The notes beneath the pieces were generated by a model. It saw only the letters and a program-made list of their open reading frames with translations. It was not told where the DNA came from and did not search any database. The position numbers were made by a program, and so were the translations under genes. Below are positions 59,801 through 64,000 of a stretch of 64,000 nt of DNA, piece after piece (positions within the stretch are counted from its first letter, which is position 1; each line of letters opens with the position of its first letter). Source of the DNA: Corella eumyota. Its lineage: Eukaryota; Chordata; Ascidiacea; Phlebobranchia; Corellidae. The stretch lies in contig OY720100.1 of assembly GCA_963082875.1 (NCBI GenBank), forward strand, positions 12,176,591-12,240,590, read 5' to 3'.

Positions 59801-62800
59801 TTAATTTGTAGGGGTATCTGTTGTACCTACAAAAGCTTTATCATATACAAATTTTTTTAAATATAGTATATTATCAAAAAAATATTAAAATCTATTTTAA
59901 AAACCCTTCGGTTTGATTTATTTAATTTATTATTTAAACTTTTTAAATATATTTATATTCCTTACTTTGACAACGCTGCCTTGGAATATTTCTCAACCAA
60001 TCGGCGATCAGCTCGATCACACCAAGGAGGAAGAGCAAGTCCACGGATGCTGCGACCAGTTCGTACTCTGGAGGAAAGAACAAAATCCTCGTCAAAGACT
60101 CCTCCTTGCAATTTGGAAGCATCCAGATCGGTTGTGTGTTTTCCATCAACAGGATAACCATTGTGGCGCTCTTAAAAATTAAATATAACTAGTTGTTATC
60201 CTGCTATTTGTTTAAGATTCTAATTGTTGTAATATGGTCACATTTCTTAATTAATATTTGCAGGCAGTTATTCACTCGCGCACCACAAACGGCAGTTTTA
60301 TCCATTTTGTAGGCATTTAAATTGAACATACATTTATATATTGTTCACTAAGCTCCATTATAAATAATTTTCATTTTTATTTAAAAAAAAATTACATTTT
60401 ACAAAACTCAACCTTATAATCAGAAAGCTAAGTTATTAAATAATCTTTGATTTTCGCAGTATAAAATATTATTAAAGTTATGCCATTTTTCGGCAAAATT
60501 AATCATATAAAATTTTTGATAGGCTATCAAAATTTGTAATTTTTTTGTATAAATTTAAAGTATAGTTACTTACTTGATATAACTGGTTCAAAGAGTTCCT
60601 TAAACACAGAATAACATTCCTCATCTCCTGCTGTTAAACCCACAGTGAAGATAAAAGGGTGACCTGGGTTGTCAACTCCTGTCTGTATACAACTATCCAA
60701 TGTACAACCTTGCAAAAACCAATAAATAGGAGAGTTTAAAATATAAGTATTACCAAGTTTAATATTGCATGATAATTTTCAAAATGTTTATAAGATAAAT
60801 TTTATTTAGTTTTCTTGATAAAAATACTTAAAACTTTAAAAGGGAAGCTTAAGAAAATTACATTTAACATTTTTGTTTAGGTTTTTGACAAAATTAATTT
60901 CATGATTTTAATGAATATTATTGTTTACATAGAGATAATATAGGATATTAACACATGGTCACCAAACCCACAAAAATGTAAAGATAATCAATTTAACTAA
61001 AGCATTTATTATAATACCATCTTATTAAATTACCCGTGCTTGTTTTTTTGTCCTTTAGCATTTCATAAATTTCCTTTGTCAAGCATTTTGCCATCCAGTT
61101 ACTGTGCTTGGACAAATCAGGGAAATTATCAAAAGAAGATTTTACCACAGCCTAAATAATAAAAAATATAACTGTTTTTTAACAACACTATTATAAAGCA
61201 TTCGTGCCTTAAAAATAAAAAATAAAAAAGACAAAATAAAGTTGTTACTTTTGCGGTCGAGACTTTCGTCTCACTAGCAGTTGACTTCATGACCACAGTC
61301 TTTTTTGGAATTAAATCGTCAATTCCCTTTTTCCCTTCCAATCTCTTTTCCATCTCAATCATCAGTTCTACTCCATCGATCACACATTGAACTTGGGCAA
61401 CCTCGGATGACCCCAAACTAAAGATCAACATAAAAATTTTATTATTCATTTTCAAAAATCTAAAATTTAATAAAATACTCTTTAGTATATGCCTACGTAA
61501 TATATAAATACTTTAAACAAATACTTTAAACAATAATATCTATTTTTAGTTTTAATTTTTTTACGACTCACCGATCTGCATTTGAAATATCAAAAGTTCC
61601 ATCAGTTGAAGCAGTATCCACTCCACCAGTTCCTCTTTTTTGCAAGCGAAGTAGTTTTAAAATTGACTCAAATTTCTTGTGCTTGCTGAGTAATGGTATT
61701 TTAAGATGAACACCTTTAAAAAATAAATGCAAAAGGTTTATATATATTGTGATTCTAACCTAAAACTAAAAAGCACAAAACCTATAAACAGGTTAATTAT
61801 CTGGCATTATGCTCAATAATATCCAAAACTGCTAAATGCAATTGGAGACTGGGCTCTGTTTAGGCTGTGAAGTTAGCGTTGACACATCAAGAGAAAATTT
61901 ATACATAAAACAATAGATAGAAAGACATTTAAAATAATAACAATTGGGATTAAACCAGGAATCTTAAGGGTTAGGCCATTAAAAATTAAGTGCAATTTTA
62001 ATTACCTCCTCTAAGTCCAGTGCCAAGATTAGAGGGGCAAGTTAGAATGTAACCTAAATGTTCATTCCACATAAACGACTGATCCTTTGACTTAATTGCT
62101 GATTCAACCTTTAAAATATACATTGATAAATTTGATATCTGCTCATATTACTAATGTTATTAATACAACATTCAAAGTTTTTTTTTACCTTCTGTAAGCC
62201 TTCGCAAAATCTCTCAAACACAGCTTTCATGTTTCCACCTTTCTCCATTGAAATAATTCTCATGTGATCTTCTTCATTTACCCACACCAGGAAGTTCTTA
62301 GGATCATTGTGCCTTTGATTTAAAAACAAATCAAGTAATATTAATGAGAAGTACAGTAATAGGGTACTTAAATATACAGGTGTGCTAAGTAGATGTTTTT
62401 TTAGCAAGGTTTAGGTGTTGTTAAAAAGTAAGTAAAGCATAAATATAACATGCTTTTTAAAGTCAAATTTAAAAAAAAATTTTTTACCAGATTTCTTTTT
62501 TTTTATTTATCACTAGGGTATTTTATGAACTTTACCAATAAAGCTATACTAAACTTAATAAAAACAGCATTTTGCAAAAAAAGAGATATCTGTTATAAGT
62601 TAAACTGCTTTATAAAAATATTTTGTTTTTCGAATTCCATTTTAAAAATTTATAACACAAGAGAAAAAAATATCCACTCACCAAATTCCACGAGCGTCAG
62701 GCCAGTCCCTTGCCATCCCAGAACTAGTAAGTAATGGAGAAACAGGTTTGTCAAACAAGAAATGATCTTCGATTAATTTGTCCTGAACTTCCTCAGTCAT

Positions 62801-64000
62801 TCCAGTCAGGGGATAATAAGTGCCCTGTTAAAATATGTATTTTAAATTAATTTATAACATCTTGTAGTGAATAGAACTTATGACTTCTAGATAAGGTCTT
62901 GGGTTTAATTCCTACTGCTTCTATAAAGGGACAAGTCATGTTATGAACTTGCAAAGTTTTATTATATATAAAACACTAAAATGTTATTTATTGTCATTGA
63001 TTGATGAATAAAGCAAGTTTTTTAGTGTAAAAGTTATAATATTAAACAAACTTAAACCTTAAGATTGCCATCTAGTGTTTCAAGTGCATCAGTCACCACC
63101 GATTCCACTTTTCTTCTCTCCCCTCTACTGCACCAAGGTGGTAGAGCATAACCACGAATACTACGACCTTAAATTATAACAACAATAATATTATTTTAAA
63201 TGTTTTCAATAATAACAAAACAGTTAACTTTTGCTTGCTAACCATAAAATTTTTTTTTAAGTTTACAAGTTAAAAAAACTCTATTATATTTTCTTAAAAC
63301 AAACGAAACATACCTGTTCGAACCCTCGATGATAAAACATAATTTGGATCCAAGTTGTCTCCTCCTTTTAGATGACTTGAATCAAGATCAGTTTGGTGAA
63401 GGTCAGATGGTGAATAACTGAACAAGAAAATAAAAAAAATTAAAATAACTTTAATTGAAATTGCTTTATTTATTTAAATGTGTATTATTAGTTGTTATTT
63501 AAACCTATTTTTTAAACTTTTAAATAGTTCATTTTTTAGTAAATAAAATTGACCTTATTTGTATCTAAAATTTTGCCAGTAGGTTAAAAATTAAAACTAA
63601 GTTCTTACCCTCCATGTCTTCCATCAATTATTGGATCAAACAATTCAGAGAAAGTCGAATAACTTTGTTCATCTCCAGCCACTATACCAACAGTCATTAT
63701 AAATGGATGGCCTGGGTTGTCAACTCCTAAAAAATAAACAAACCCAAATTTTTAATTCTAATCGCTAGAACATAGCGGCATCTTCTAAGTAATTACCCAG
63801 AGTTTAGAAACAACAATAGCTTACTAATTGGCAACAACATTAACTTAAATAATAAGTTAAAAAATACAAATAGTCAGAAATAAAACCAGCTAATAATATG
63901 AAAACAGATATATTTTATGCATTTGTTATATAATATATTTAGGCTATCAATATAAGAAGATGTACTTTACAACATTAACATAGTGTATCAATTGCTAGCC
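56885..64000 (-). CDS. tandem-domain (flagellar-type) creatine kinase, 3' part
   Basis: Creatine kinase moves phosphate between ATP and creatine; multi-domain forms serve as an energy shuttle in sperm flagella. Last domain exons, from the 5' end: 61034-61151, 60574-60708, 59966-60170, 59526-59650, 59043-59181, 58597-58761, 57781-57882 and 56885-57008 (stop TAG), 370 residues. Preceding domain, incomplete at its N-terminus: 63609-63726, 63314-63417, 63058-63167, 62682-62824, 62189-62312, 62006-62108, 61572-61713 and 61249-61417. All join in phase, and a linker ([19 protein letters not shown]) runs between domains. Both domains show [21 protein letters not shown], the catalytic Glu in VNEEDH, the reactive Cys in [14 protein letters not shown] and [14 protein letters not shown], so both look active. 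Donors include GTGAGT. The two domains share most intron positions, but a split at RGG/VHLK exists only in the upstream one. The gene continues past the window edge. Confidence 0.93.
57078..57295 (+). repeat. tRNA-derived SINE in a creatine kinase intron
   Basis: The head ACATGGTGTAGTGGTTAGAA, a B-box-like CTTGGTTTAATACTATCG, the body GCCAAAACCAATTAGCAGGC and the tail TTAACTTGGACTGGGTTGAG match the family. Confidence 0.75.
58368..58480 (-). repeat. SINE 3' part only
   Basis: GGGTAACATCAGTTATCCTG, then CCAGTCTCAAGTTGCCTTTA and GATTATAATTGCCCGATAAT, is the body and tail of the same SINE. The tRNA-like head is missing. Confidence 0.65.
61780..61875 (+). repeat. SINE 3' part only
   Basis: CAATAATATCCAAAACTGCT, then GCAATTGGAGACTGGGCTCT, is the family tail without a head. 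Confidence 0.5.

Noticed and set aside
59913-60182. Plus-strand ORF of 89 codons, and the minus-strand ORF 59943-60161
   Set aside because: Shadows of the creatine kinase exon 59966-60170 in other frames.

Overview
The window is AT-rich eukaryotic nuclear DNA with many short introns bearing GTAAGT/AG borders, several minisatellite and satellite arrays, and dispersed tRNA-derived SINEs. It is animal DNA. Two well-conserved host genes are a voltage-gated calcium channel alpha-2/delta subunit and a creatine kinase with tandem kinase domains. Tandem-domain (flagellar) creatine kinase, compact genes and strong AT richness fit an ascidian tunicate of the Ciona type. That species assignment is inference, not read from a marker.

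Positions 1-24000 are repeat-dominated. A 310-bp satellite sits at both ends (1-870, cut by the window edge, and 16859-23697, 22 copies). Between them lie a 118-bp minisatellite, two arrays of one 45-bp unit whose length is a multiple of three, a 15-bp minisatellite that flips strand in its middle, a 240-bp tandem duplication, and two copies of an unrecognised exon module (4780-4919 and 13393-14503). No well-known gene is recognisable here.

Positions 24000-35000 hold an AT-rich minisatellite and an unclassified long-inverted-repeat element carrying an SGNH-hydrolase gene and a divergent Ulp1-like protease exon. They are followed by a small six-exon IQ-motif gene and, convergent to it, a Kolobok-like THAP transposase interrupted by one in-frame TGA. 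An orphan 73-codon exon-like frame lies at 34307-34528.

Positions 36000-53600 are almost entirely one minus-strand gene: a complete 28-exon, 1142-residue alpha-2/delta calcium channel subunit. Its largest intron, which splits the VWA domain, contains a complete plus-strand five-exon gene (47402-50454). That gene encodes a secreted 776-residue protein joining a trypsin-like domain without the catalytic His to a C-terminal leucine-rich repeat array.

Positions 56885-64000 are the 3' part of a minus-strand tandem creatine kinase gene. The last kinase domain (370 residues) is complete and the one before it nearly complete; more domains probably lie beyond the right edge. No reverse transcriptase, integrase, capsid or envelope reading frame was recognised anywhere. 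All exon borders below were worked out by hand from splice signals and frame continuity.
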